DNA from: Anaerocolumna sp. MB42-C2
GTDB taxonomy: Bacteria > Bacillota > Clostridia > Lachnospirales > Lachnospiraceae
Length of the DNA stretch: 64,000 nt
Direction of reading: 5' to 3'
Assembly: GCF_030913705.1 (NCBI RefSeq)
Contig: NZ_CP133190.1
Location: 4,737,501-4,801,500, forward strand
Both the position numbers and the translations under genes were made by a program. Positions 9,060 through 17,045 of this stretch are shown piece by piece; positions within the stretch are counted from its first letter, which is position 1, and every line of letters begins with the position of its first letter. The notes beneath the pieces were generated by a model. It was not told the origin of the DNA. It was given only the letters and a program-made list of their open reading frames with translations, and did not search any database.

Positions 9060-9219
9060 ATTTCATAGGAAAGTTCTCCGAACCTCCCTATGAAATAAAA
9101 AGCCCGACCGGCAGGATGCACATGAACACGCAAAAGGATAATATCCTTTAGGGTAGATTGTCACTAAAGTGACAGCGCGTCAGCGCTAGAGTCTGGTAAA
9201 CCAGACTCTTTCTTGTTAA
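9058..9219 (+). repeat. copy A (longest) of the terminator-abutting intergenic repeat
   Basis: It begins at the U-tract of the trp terminator. In order it holds a hairpin with arms TTTCATAGG and CCTATGAAA, the linker AAAAAGCCCGACCGGCAGG, and four small perfect hairpins: AAAGGATA/TATCCTTT, TGTCACT/AGTGACA, AGCGC/GCGCT and AGAGTCTGG/CCAGACTCT. It ends near GTTAAC. The copy at 51711 carries only the two ends of this element, which helps define its limits. Confidence 0.65.
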
Positions 9220-9236
9220 CTATCCTTATTTATAAG

Positions 9237-10127
9237 TTAAGCAAAGTCTTTTTTATCCCGAATTGACTGGGTTGTTTTCTTGTTTTTCTTTCTATATTTT
9301 AGGGGCGAAGTCTTCGTGAAGTTCGAAAATACCTTTTCAAAATAAGTTATACTTTCATAACCTAGCAAAGCAGATATTTCAGTAATGCTTAAATTGGTTT
9401 CTATAAGTATTTGCTGGGCTTTCTGGATACGGGTTATATTAATGTATTCACAGACCGTAAAACTGGTAACTTCTTTAAAGATACGGCTTAAATAGCATTT
9501 ACTGATAAAGAAACGTTTGGCGAGATCGTCCAGGGATTTGACTTCTGCTGGATTGGCCATGATAAATGAGGCTACTTCACTGACTTTCTTATGTTTGGCA
9601 GTTTTGGCAAGATTTATAACCTGTTCGGGATTATCATGTATATTACTCCTTAAAGAATCAACGAACAGGGAACAGAGTTTCATCATAGTCATGGAGGTAT
9701 AATGAAACTGTTTTTGATGCAGCTCATCCGCCATACCAAAAAGCAGGGCTTCCACATAATGCCGCCCGTTGTTATCCAGTTGAATCACCCCATAGTGGGA
9801 TGAAAAAAATTCAGCTAAAGAAATGCCGCAGGAGGATAAGAGAAAGGTTTGAAAGGGTTCTTCTTTTAATTCAATTAAAATACGGTCGTGGTAAGACTCG
9901 CCGGCAGCACCGGTTTTATGTATTTGACCTTTATTTATAAAAACAATACTCCCCTCTTTTACAAGATAAGTTTGATTTTCAATGAAATAATAACGTTCGC
10001 CTTCCAATAAATAATAGATTTCATATTCGTCATGAACATGCTTTGTTGGCATGGTATATTCGTAGTCGCGTATAATTCGGTCAATGCAGATTCCGTCCAT
10101 AATTTCCTTAAATACAATTCGTTCCAT
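9237..10127 (-). CDS. AraC-family transcriptional regulator with cupin sensor domain
   Basis: DNA-binding regulator of 296 residues. The N-terminal cupin-like domain (about 20-95) has the HVHDEYEIYYLLEGER segment and a later GQIHKT, typical of sugar-sensing AraC proteins. The C-terminal double helix-turn-helix (about 185-285) includes LAKRFFISKCYLSRIFKEVT and AQQILIETNLSITEIS. The start at 10127 is set by GGAGGT just upstream. It is divergent from the GH4 alpha-galacturonidase gene across a 376-base gap and is the obvious candidate regulator of it. No membrane segment, so it is a cytoplasmic sensor. Confidence 0.88.
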   Translation of the reverse strand: MERIVFKEIMDGICIDRIIRDYEYTMPTKHVHDEYEIYYLLEGERYYFIENQTYLVKEGSIVFINKGQIHKTGAAGESYHDRILIELKEEPFQTFLLSSCGISLAEFFSSHYGVIQLDNNGRHYVEALLFGMADELHQKQFHYTSMTMMKLCSLFVDSLRSNIHDNPEQVINLAKTAKHKKVSEVASFIMANPAEVKSLDDLAKRFFISKCYLSRIFKEVTSFTVCEYINITRIQKAQQILIETNLSITEISALLGYESITYFEKVFSNFTKTSPLKYRKKNKKTTQSIRDKKDFA

Positions 10128-10152
10128 GTGTTACCTCCGTATTACACAAACA

Positions 10153-10207
10153 GGCAGATAATTGCGAAACTCACATATTCTAAAAACAATTTAGTTTCGC
10201 AATTGCC
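10153..10207. repeat. small inverted-repeat element (short copy)
   Basis: The left part reads GGCAGATAATTGCGAAACTC and the right part AGTTTCGCAATTGCC, giving arms ATTGCGAAACT/AGTTTCGCAAT around CACATATTCTAAAAACAATT. The same ends bound a longer element at 18033-18158. This copy looks like an internal-deletion form. It lies 26 bases upstream of the AraC start codon. Confidence 0.6.
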
Positions 10208-10420
10208 TAATACAGGCAGGTGATCTCGAAGCTATATAGATTCTTGATATCTGCCTTACAGGTTTCTGGTTCCTATGTTCCTATGTATTATGACAATGAT
10301 TATGTATGTGACTATGCGTATTTAAAATTTAGTCAATATAGTTGGAAAAATATAAAAAATAAGCAATATTATATAAGATTATTATACCATATTATATTAT
10401 AATCTTTAATACAAACACAA

Positions 10421-10440
10421 ACATAAACTAACATAAACTA
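10421..10440 (+). promoter_or_regulatory. tandem direct repeat, candidate AraC operator
   Basis: ACATAAACTA occurs twice head to tail in the 376-base gap between the AraC gene and the GH4 gene, following an AT-rich stretch that holds several TATAAT-like boxes. AraC-type proteins often bind direct repeats, but binding is only inferred. Apart from this and the small repeat, the gap shows no gene. Confidence 0.35.
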
Positions 10441-10503
10441 AGTGATAGATTCACACCTCTTGATGCAAGTATAAGTGGCACCGAAAGGAGGAAAGGAGCA
10501 GAA

Positions 10504-11901
10504 ATGAAATATCAGAATAATAAGGTAACGGATTTAAAAATATCCTATATCGGGGGCGGTTCCAGAGGCTGGGCCTGGACTTTTATGACGGATCTGGCGT
10601 TAGAACCGGCTTTAAGCGGAACCATCTGCCTTTATGATCTGGATGAAAACGCTGCAAAAAATAATGAAATAATAGGAAACTGTTTGCAAAACCGGAAAGA
10701 AGTCTGCGGAAAATGGAACTATACCGTAGCAGCAGATTTAAAGGAAACAATGACAGGTGCTGACTTCATTATTATCTCTATCTTACCGGGAACATTTGAT
10801 GAAATGGAAAGTGATGTTCATCTTCCGGAACGTCTTGGGATTTATCAGTCCGTTGGTGATACAGCAGGACCCGGCGGTATTGTCCGTGCTCTCAGGACTA
10901 TCCCAATGTTTACTCAAATAGCAACGGCTATCAAAGAATATGCACCGAAAGCATGGGTTATTAATTATACCAATCCAATGTCCTTGTGTGTAAAGACTTT
11001 ATATCATGTATTTCCAGAAATTAAAGCCTTTGGATGCTGCCATGAAGTATTCGGTACCCAAAAACTGCTGAAACGTATTACAGAGGAATCCTTGGGGATA
11101 AAAGATATTAAAAGAGAAGAGGTTTACGTTAATGTTTTAGGTATTAACCACTTTACCTGGTTTGACCGTGCTTCTTATAAGGGAAATGATATTTTTCCAG
11201 TATACCGTAATTATATCGAAAGCCATTTTGAACAAGGTTATCAGGAAAAAGATAATAATTGGGCAAATAGTATGTTTACCTGTCGCCACAGGGTTAAATT
11301 TGATTTATTCCGTAAACATGGCCTGATTGCTGCTGCCGGTGACCGTCATTTAGCAGAATTTATGCCGGGCGAGAAATACCTTAAGAATCCTGAGACAGTA
11401 AAGAAATGGGGATTTGCTTTAACTACAGTAGCCTGGAGAAAAGAGGACTTGCAAAACCGGCTGGCAAAGAGCCAAAGGCTTGTGAACGGAGAAGAAATGG
11501 AACTAAAACCATCGGGAGAAGAGGGAATACTCTTAATTAAAGCCTTATGTGGTTTGGAACGGGTAATCAGTAATGTTAATATACCTAACAGAAATAAACA
11601 AATAACAAACCTAAATAGCGGTGATATTGTAGAGACAAATGCAGTATTTGAAAGGGATTCCATCCAACCGATTATAGCGGGAACTTTACCGGAGAGTGTT
11701 CTAAATCTGATAAAACCTCATGTTGAAAATCATGAGACAGTATTAAAAGCAGCCCTAACCTGTGATAAAGAGCTGGTGGTAAAAGCCTTTTTAAATGATC
11801 CGCTAGTAAAGGGCAGAGCTTCCGAGAATGAAGTCGAGAAACTTGCAGATGATATGATACATAATACAATGAAGTATCTCCCGGAGGGATGGAAGAAATA
11901 A
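10504..11901 (+). CDS. GH4 alpha-galacturonidase (LplD-like)
   Basis: NAD- and divalent-metal-dependent family 4 glycosidase, 465 residues. The N-terminal Rossmann fold shows ISYIGGGSRGW; NPM near residue 158 and the metal ligands Cys179 and His216 (in GINHFTW) follow. The active-site motif around Cys179 is CHEV (179-182), described as characteristic of alpha-galacturonases, in contrast to the motifs of alpha-glucosidase or alpha-galactosidase members. The predicted reaction is release of galacturonic acid from short galacturonides in the cytoplasm. It has a strong RBS (GGAGGAAAGGAG) and its own terminator, and is divergent from an AraC regulator. The neighbouring LplABC-like transporter and YetA-like enzyme reproduce the Bacillus lpl-yetA gene set. 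Confidence 0.88.
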   Translation: MKYQNNKVTDLKISYIGGGSRGWAWTFMTDLALEPALSGTICLYDLDENAAKNNEIIGNCLQNRKEVCGKWNYTVAADLKETMTGADFIIISILPGTFDEMESDVHLPERLGIYQSVGDTAGPGGIVRALRTIPMFTQIATAIKEYAPKAWVINYTNPMSLCVKTLYHVFPEIKAFGCCHEVFGTQKLLKRITEESLGIKDIKREEVYVNVLGINHFTWFDRASYKGNDIFPVYRNYIESHFEQGYQEKDNNWANSMFTCRHRVKFDLFRKHGLIAAAGDRHLAEFMPGEKYLKNPETVKKWGFALTTVAWRKEDLQNRLAKSQRLVNGEEMELKPSGEEGILLIKALCGLERVISNVNIPNRNKQITNLNSGDIVETNAVFERDSIQPIIAGTLPESVLNLIKPHVENHETVLKAALTCDKELVVKAFLNDPLVKGRASENEVEKLADDMIHNTMKYLPEGWKK

Positions 11902-11939
11902 AGCAGTTACAATCTAAAGTTTAATTTAATTAAAAAAAA

Positions 11940-11992
11940 TATGGTTCAAACAGTTAGTTCAGGTTTAACGTTTGGGCCATACTTTTTGTTTT
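11940..11992 (+). terminator. intrinsic terminator of the GH4 gene
   Basis: TATGGTTCAAAC (11940-11951) pairs with GTTTGGGCCATA (11970-11981) with two G-U pairs, followed by TTTTTGTTTT. The gap 11902-12295 otherwise holds the conserved block described at 12054. Confidence 0.85.
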
Positions 11993-12053
11993 ATTGAATC
12001 AAGTCCATTTCCGTACACATTAAAAGCAGGCTCTATGTATATACAATTCTGAG

Positions 12054-12163
12054 GGAATAAAATGATAATATTAACTTTTCAACTTCCTATAACACTTTAT
12101 TTTGTGGGATATGAAGTATTTTTGTTGCTAAAAACTGGTTAGAAAATGATAATTTACAGATAC
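12054..12163 (+). promoter_or_regulatory. conserved upstream block, copy 1 (before the DUF1961 gene)
   Basis: GGAATAAAATGATAAT at 12054 and GGTTAGAAAATGAT at 12137 recur at 16793 and 16878 ahead of the transporter operon, with nearly the same spacing (92 against 94 bases from the first G to the ATG). The ATG in the second box opens a frame beginning MIIYRY, compared with MIIYKY at the other site. Here that frame runs without stop into the DUF1961 gene. It could be a shared regulator-binding region, a leader-peptide start, or both. Confidence 0.5.
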
Positions 12164-12295
12164 AATAAGGTGATTGTACAATGTGTTTATAAAGATAAGA
12201 TTAAGAAAAAAGTAAATGTGCAAAATGACGGAGAATTACAGTGGCTATCAATATTGATACCGATAATAAGCACAAAGAAAATGGCGGGGATGGAT

Positions 12296-12988
12296 ATGAA
12301 AGATTACAATATAGCAGAAGCTGTAACAAAAGAGAGATTAATTTATGAAAATCCGCTGGGACAGGAGAAAGATATTGCTGAATTTGTTCTGGAGGGACAG
12401 GCGGATATCAGCTTTGAGAATAATTGTATGCGCCTGAAAAATGCTGAGGATACCGGGCTGGGACAGAAATCAAACTATGTACTCTGGTGTCCTCAGACAT
12501 TTCCGGAGAATTTATTAATTACATGGGAATTTAGACCGGTGACGGATGTGGGACTTTGTATCCTGTTCTTTGCGGCAGAAGGAAAGAACGGAAAAGATTT
12601 ATTTGATACCTCTCTTGCTAAAAGGGCCGGTGAATATTCGCAATATCACAGCGGTGACATCAATGCATTTCATATTTCCTACTTTCGGAGAAAGGAGCCG
12701 GATGAGAGAAAATTTCATACGTGTAACTTGAGAAAAAGTTATGGGTTTCACCTGGTGGCACAGGGGGCGGACCCACTGCCGTCTGCAGCAGATGCAATGG
12801 ATTTTTATCGTATTGCTGTAACAAAATACCAAGACAGGATTTCTTTTTCCATTCAGGATCTGTGTATTGTTAGTTATATGGATGATGGTATTACTTATGG
12901 GGATACGTTAAAGAAAGGCAAAATCGGTTTTCGGCAGCTGGCTCCCTTGACGGCGGAATACAGAAACCTGAAAGTATATGAGTTATGA
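12296..12988 (+). CDS. DUF1961 family protein, YesU-like
   Basis: Predicted cytoplasmic protein of 230 residues with a concanavalin-like beta-sandwich character. The segments WEFRPVTDVGLCILFFAAEG, HISYFRRK, NLRKSYGFHLVAQGADP and YRIAVTKYQDRISFSI match the DUF1961/YesU family. Its Bacillus member sits in the rhamnogalacturonan utilisation cluster, and its biochemical role is unclear. ATG at 12296 is chosen because GGCGGGGA at 12283-12290 is well placed and the resulting length matches the family (~220). An in-frame extension back to ATG 12146 exists and would add 50 unrelated residues (see conserved block). It is followed by the YesS-like regulator 54 bases downstream. Confidence 0.78.
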   Translation: MKDYNIAEAVTKERLIYENPLGQEKDIAEFVLEGQADISFENNCMRLKNAEDTGLGQKSNYVLWCPQTFPENLLITWEFRPVTDVGLCILFFAAEGKNGKDLFDTSLAKRAGEYSQYHSGDINAFHISYFRRKEPDERKFHTCNLRKSYGFHLVAQGADPLPSAADAMDFYRIAVTKYQDRISFSIQDLCIVSYMDDGITYGDTLKKGKIGFRQLAPLTAEYRNLKVYEL

Positions 12989-13042
12989 TAAGGAACTGGT
13001 TAACAAAAAAGTGAAAATAGATGAGCAAAAGGAATATGGATT

Positions 13043-15217
13043 ATGCGGATTAAAAAGATTTTGGATTCTCTGACCTATGAAAAACAAATGTTTATGAAAC
13101 TTCTGGTGTTGGTTACAATTCCGTTAATCGTAATGGGAATCGTTTCCTGTAATATTTATATCAGTTCGGAATCTTCCAAGAGGTATCTTACCCTAAGTTC
13201 CTACAGTGATGAGATATCAGGAGAATATGGCAATATTTTTTCTTCCCTGAAAGAATATTATATTGATAACGTTAATGGGGATAGGTTCAGATGGCTGGTA
13301 AGCCAGAAGGATATCCCGTATTCACGGATAAGTAATATGCAACAGGCGCAGCGTATCCTGGGCGGCACTTATTTTATGGAAAAGTACATAAGTAATTATG
13401 AATTCATCAATATCGATCATGGATGGGTGTTTAACAAATATGGGATGTTTCCGTATGAAAAAACCTGGAACCGGGATGAAGTTAACAGATTTCTTAACAG
13501 TCAGAAAGAGATGATGCTTTCGGTTTACTGGCTGAACAGGGAGGGTACCAGGCCTCCAAAAAGTGGAAATTTCCGGAACAGTAATTCGATTGACTCTTCG
13601 GGACTGCTTTTAGTGATAAAAAATGAACATGAAATAAGCGGTATGTCCTGGCTCCTTCTGGTGCAGATTGACGAGAAAGAACTTAATAACTTGTCAGACA
13701 GTTACAAGAAACTGGGATATGATGTTACGATTCTTGCAAATGACAAAGTAATCCTTAATACTAATTCAGATATGACAGAAAGTTATCTTAAGGAGGGGAT
13801 GAAAGGTTCTGGAATATACCGGTCTGCTAGTGGAAAAAAGTATAATATTAATGTAAGGAATGGGGAAACGGACGGATTAACTTTTGTGATTGGATATGAC
13901 AAAACAAAGATAAATAAGGATGCCACTATATTTGTAATGGCCTCTTTTGTGGTAATAGCTGTGTTTGTTTTACTTCTGGTAATTATCCGTCTGACGGCAA
14001 TGGCATTTTCAAAACCGCTGCTGGTATTGCAGGAATTTGTGAAGGACCAAAATTTACAGATCAAAGAATTATTTGTATCTAATTTACTGAAAGGAGAACT
14101 GAATGAAGAAAGGATAGAAAACAGCTTAAAAAAGTATGGGATTACCGTCTATCCGGCTTACCGGATGATCGCCATTACCTGTAAGGGGACAGATGACCGG
14201 TTAAAAGAAAAATACGGGGAAATACTTTCCGGGCTTCCGGAAAAACTTAAAAAACGTATGTTCATTACACCTGTCTATTATGAGGAAAGATTGGTTTTTC
14301 TGGTGGGAGCAGAAATTGATATAGAGGTAGATAATAAAACGGTAGCTCTTTATAAAGAGATTAAGGATTACATTGCCGAAAATTTCGGAATGGCCACTGC
14401 ATCGGGAATCAGCCAGCCATTCCATAAGCTCCACCATGTACGAAAGGCCTATAACGAATGTGCCCAGGCTATTAGTAATAAAGCTAATACAGAAGATACA
14501 GAAAACTCCTCTCTGGCCCTGTTCGATGATTATTTAGCAATGAATTCCCAGGAAAATGTATATGACATGATTATTGAAAACGAATTGATTCTGGCTATTG
14601 ACAGCTGCAAAGATGAAGAAGCGGGACGTCTTCTGGAATTAACCATTGTCCGTATGGAGATGAAAAGTGTAGTTGGTATTGAGCGTAATTTTTATCTGAC
14701 CAGACTTTTGACTGCCATACTGAATATTCCCGGGTCAGCCGGTGTGGCACTTTCCGATATATTTGATAGTGAGCAGTACAATATTTTAAACAGTATTACA
14801 CAGATTTACGGGAAACAGGAATTAGTAAAAGCTATCAGTCGGGAAATCATAGACCCGATTATTCATAAACTTTTGAAAAAACGGCAGGAGAGTCAAGAGT
14901 CTGAAATTTTAACACAAGTAATAAAGCTTTTAAAAGACAGCAGGGGGAATATCACCCTGAATGAATGTGCAGACCGGTTATGTTATCATCCAAATTATTT
15001 AAGCAAGGTTTTAAAACATGAACAGGGTGTTACATTTACCGACATAGCAAACAAAGAAAAATTAAAGCAGGCCAAGTATATGCTTCTGACTACAGAATGT
15101 TCTGTGGCAGAAATCTCGGAAAAGCTTCAATATAATAATGTACAAAATTTTATACGTTTTTTCAAAAATCATATGGGATTTACCCCGGCGGCTTTTCGCA
15201 AAGAGCACCGTCAATAA
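13043..15217 (+). CDS. membrane-bound AraC-family regulator, YesS-like
   Basis: One-component regulator of 724 residues. Layout: transmembrane segment about 20-40, extracellular sensing region about 41-290, second transmembrane segment about 293-315 (VMASFVVIAVFVLLLVIIRL), a cytoplasmic linker, and a C-terminal AraC double helix-turn-helix (about 625-722: LNECADRLCYHPNYLSKVLK, VAEISEKLQYNNVQNFIRFF). This architecture matches YesS and related pectin-locus regulators, which sense an extracellular or transporter-delivered saccharide and activate nearby genes. It has no HAMP or kinase domain. It is encoded in the middle of the RG-I genes. The conserved blocks at 12054 and 16793 are candidate binding regions. 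Confidence 0.85.
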   Translation: MRIKKILDSLTYEKQMFMKLLVLVTIPLIVMGIVSCNIYISSESSKRYLTLSSYSDEISGEYGNIFSSLKEYYIDNVNGDRFRWLVSQKDIPYSRISNMQQAQRILGGTYFMEKYISNYEFINIDHGWVFNKYGMFPYEKTWNRDEVNRFLNSQKEMMLSVYWLNREGTRPPKSGNFRNSNSIDSSGLLLVIKNEHEISGMSWLLLVQIDEKELNNLSDSYKKLGYDVTILANDKVILNTNSDMTESYLKEGMKGSGIYRSASGKKYNINVRNGETDGLTFVIGYDKTKINKDATIFVMASFVVIAVFVLLLVIIRLTAMAFSKPLLVLQEFVKDQNLQIKELFVSNLLKGELNEERIENSLKKYGITVYPAYRMIAITCKGTDDRLKEKYGEILSGLPEKLKKRMFITPVYYEERLVFLVGAEIDIEVDNKTVALYKEIKDYIAENFGMATASGISQPFHKLHHVRKAYNECAQAISNKANTEDTENSSLALFDDYLAMNSQENVYDMIIENELILAIDSCKDEEAGRLLELTIVRMEMKSVVGIERNFYLTRLLTAILNIPGSAGVALSDIFDSEQYNILNSITQIYGKQELVKAISREIIDPIIHKLLKKRQESQESEILTQVIKLLKDSRGNITLNECADRLCYHPNYLSKVLKHEQGVTFTDIANKEKLKQAKYMLLTTECSVAEISEKLQYNNVQNFIRFFKNHMGFTPAAFRKEHRQ

Positions 15218-15334
15218 CTTCTTCCCCAATTATTTGAGATGCCGCTTTGCGGTATCATTATAAACGAGTGAAAGAAAATTTAGAATATGAAAGGTTGCCA
15301 CATTGTGATTCTTTCACATTTTATTCTGTGGCAG

Positions 15335-15355
15335 TATCGCAGGATACCTGCGATA
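15335..15355 (+). other. perfect hairpin just upstream of the acetylesterase start
   Basis: TATCGCAGG and CCTGCGATA form a 9-bp perfect inverted repeat around ATA, ending 17 bases before the ATG at 15373. A larger repeat TGCCACA (15296) / TGTGGCA (15327) lies just before it. With the weak RBS (GGGTG) it may modulate translation, or it may be an operator. Confidence 0.45.
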
Positions 15356-15372
15356 TGCAATGGGTGTAAAAA

Positions 15373-16743
15373 ATGAAAAGTTTTGAAAGTAGAAATAACA
15401 GCAGTGAGATAGTTTTTGAATTATATCCTGTAGGTGATAAAGCAGGCAAGGAACCTAGATATAACGGAGTAAATTATCATATCATGCACCACTCATATCC
15501 TGAGGAGGCAAAAGGATGGGTTAATGAAATATATTATCCGAGGCAGGAACATCTATCACATAATCTTACTTCCGTTATGGAAAAAGATTATTGTCTTCTT
15601 AAAAGTATGATGTGGAGGGAGACAGAGGAAACCGGATTTGGCATCTTTGAGTATGAGGATACAGATGTATTTCACATCTTTCTTGAAAACGCGGATTATG
15701 ATGTTACGATTACTTTTTGCAATCCTGAGGATAACCCATATCAGGCCGCTGTGAAGGCGGATAAGATAAAAAAGGCAGACAGGATAGAGGTGGACAGGGA
15801 AAATAGTATTACTTTTTGCACCAGTGTGGTTAAAAATGAATTAATTCTTAAAATCTTGCCGGTATGCTATGGCACATCCAGAGAAAAAGCCGGACCTGAA
15901 CAGGTTTACATAAAACAGATTACAATAAAGAGAAAACCGGATAAAAAACCAGGTTTAAAACCTACCGTATTTCTGGCATCGGATTCCACTGTACAAACTT
16001 ACAGTAAATCGGATTTTCCACAGGCAGGCTGGGGAGAAATGCTGATTCATTATTTTAAAGAGGATACGGCTGCAGCGTTGGACAATAGTAACCTAAGCGA
16101 TGAACCAGGTGTTTATGAGACGAAAGATATTAGAATTGATAACCGGGCCATAGGCGGTAGAAGTTCCCGTTCTTTTTTGGAAGAGGGCCGGTTTGACGAT
16201 ATTCTCAAAGAATTAAAACCCGGCGATTACGTATTTGTACAGTTCGGACATAATGACGCTACGGCTGCAAGACCGAACCGCTACGTATCTTACAGGGATT
16301 TTGCTGGATATCTTCAGTATTATATTGACGGAGTCAGGCAAAGAAAAGGAATTTGTGTTTTAGTTACACCTGTGGAAAGAAGGAGTTACGATGAAAAAAC
16401 CGGTTTATTTCACTTAAGCTTTCCGCAATACAGAGAGGTAATGCTTAACTTAAGCAGAGAACAAAACATTCCGTTACTTGATTTGGGTTTAGAAAGTACT
16501 TTTTACTTAAATACAGTTGGACCGGAAAGAAGTAAAAAGCTTTATCTGTGGACCAATCCCGGAGAATATCCGGAAAGCAGGTATGCCAGCGGAGTATCCG
16601 ACAATACCCATTTACAGAAAAAGGGAGCATTCATAATTGCCGGTTTAGTTATTCGATTAATAACCGGATATCACAAAGACCGTCAGCTGGATGTACTTAA
16701 AAATTTAATTAAAGATGGTTTTTCAACAAATGATGTCATATAG
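15373..16743 (+). CDS. SGNH hydrolase, rhamnogalacturonan acetylesterase-like, with N-terminal beta domain
   Basis: Predicted esterase that removes acetyl groups from RG-I backbone galacturonate, 456 residues. Residues about 1-190 are an N-terminal beta-rich domain found in Firmicute relatives. The SGNH core follows: block I FLASDSTVQT with nucleophile Ser205, block II with AIGGRSSRSF, block III QFGHNDA, and the catalytic pair Asp410-x-x-His413 in DNTHLQ. This is the YesT/RhgT arrangement. No signal peptide is present, so it should act on imported oligosaccharides. It sits between the YesS-like regulator and the transporter genes. The specificity is inferred from context plus family. Confidence 0.83.
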   Translation: MKSFESRNNSSEIVFELYPVGDKAGKEPRYNGVNYHIMHHSYPEEAKGWVNEIYYPRQEHLSHNLTSVMEKDYCLLKSMMWRETEETGFGIFEYEDTDVFHIFLENADYDVTITFCNPEDNPYQAAVKADKIKKADRIEVDRENSITFCTSVVKNELILKILPVCYGTSREKAGPEQVYIKQITIKRKPDKKPGLKPTVFLASDSTVQTYSKSDFPQAGWGEMLIHYFKEDTAAALDNSNLSDEPGVYETKDIRIDNRAIGGRSSRSFLEEGRFDDILKELKPGDYVFVQFGHNDATAARPNRYVSYRDFAGYLQYYIDGVRQRKGICVLVTPVERRSYDEKTGLFHLSFPQYREVMLNLSREQNIPLLDLGLESTFYLNTVGPERSKKLYLWTNPGEYPESRYASGVSDNTHLQKKGAFIIAGLVIRLITGYHKDRQLDVLKNLIKDGFSTNDVI

Positions 16744-16792
16744 GGGAGGATCATTTACTCCGGTGTAATTAAAAAAGAGCATCGACAATAAT

Positions 16793-16904
16793 GGAATAAG
16801 ATGATAATTCAATTTTAAATTTCGATAAAACTACCTTTTTGTATTGGAATATAAAGGTTCATCACCGGACAAAAACAGGTTAGAAAATGATTATTTACAA
16901 ATAT
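16793..16904 (+). promoter_or_regulatory. conserved upstream block, copy 2 (before the transporter operon)
   Basis: GGAATAAGATGATAAT at 16793-16808 and GGTTAGAAAATGATTATT from 16878 match the block at 12054. A TTTTTGT..TTGGAATATAAAGG stretch between them has a weaker counterpart in copy 1. The block is in the 302-base gap 16744-17045 and precedes the LplB-like gene. Apart from this block and the small ORF at 16887 the gap holds nothing recognisable. Confidence 0.5.
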
Positions 16905-17021
16905 CAGCAGACAGATATACAATATGCCTGCAAACAGGAAGAATATCAAAAAAAATTAAGCATAATAACGGGATATAAATGGGAATCAGGGGTGAAACAC
17001 CTGTTAATATTAACAAAATAA
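16887..17021 (+). CDS. possible 44-codon leader peptide
   Basis: The ATG lies in the conserved GGTTAGAAAATG box and the frame runs 44 codons to TAA, ending 24 bases before the permease start. It begins MIIYKYQQTDIQYACK. The matching frame at 12146 begins MIIYRYNKVIVQCVYK, so similarity extends past the shared DNA box to scattered Y, Q and K positions. There is no strong RBS. It may be a regulatory leader ORF or simply a by-product of a conserved operator. Confidence 0.3.
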   Translation: MIIYKYQQTDIQYACKQEEYQKKLSIITGYKWESGVKHLLILTK

Positions 17022-17045
17022 GAAAGGAATAATAGGAGACGACAT

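Noticed and set aside
10220..10402. 60-codon frame in the AraC-GH4 gap
   Set aside because: Weak start, AT-driven composition, and it overlaps the region expected to hold promoters.
12146..12295. N-terminal extension of the DUF1961 gene from ATG 12146
   Set aside because: The extra 50 residues do not fit the family length and a good RBS precedes ATG 12296; the extension overlaps the conserved upstream block.
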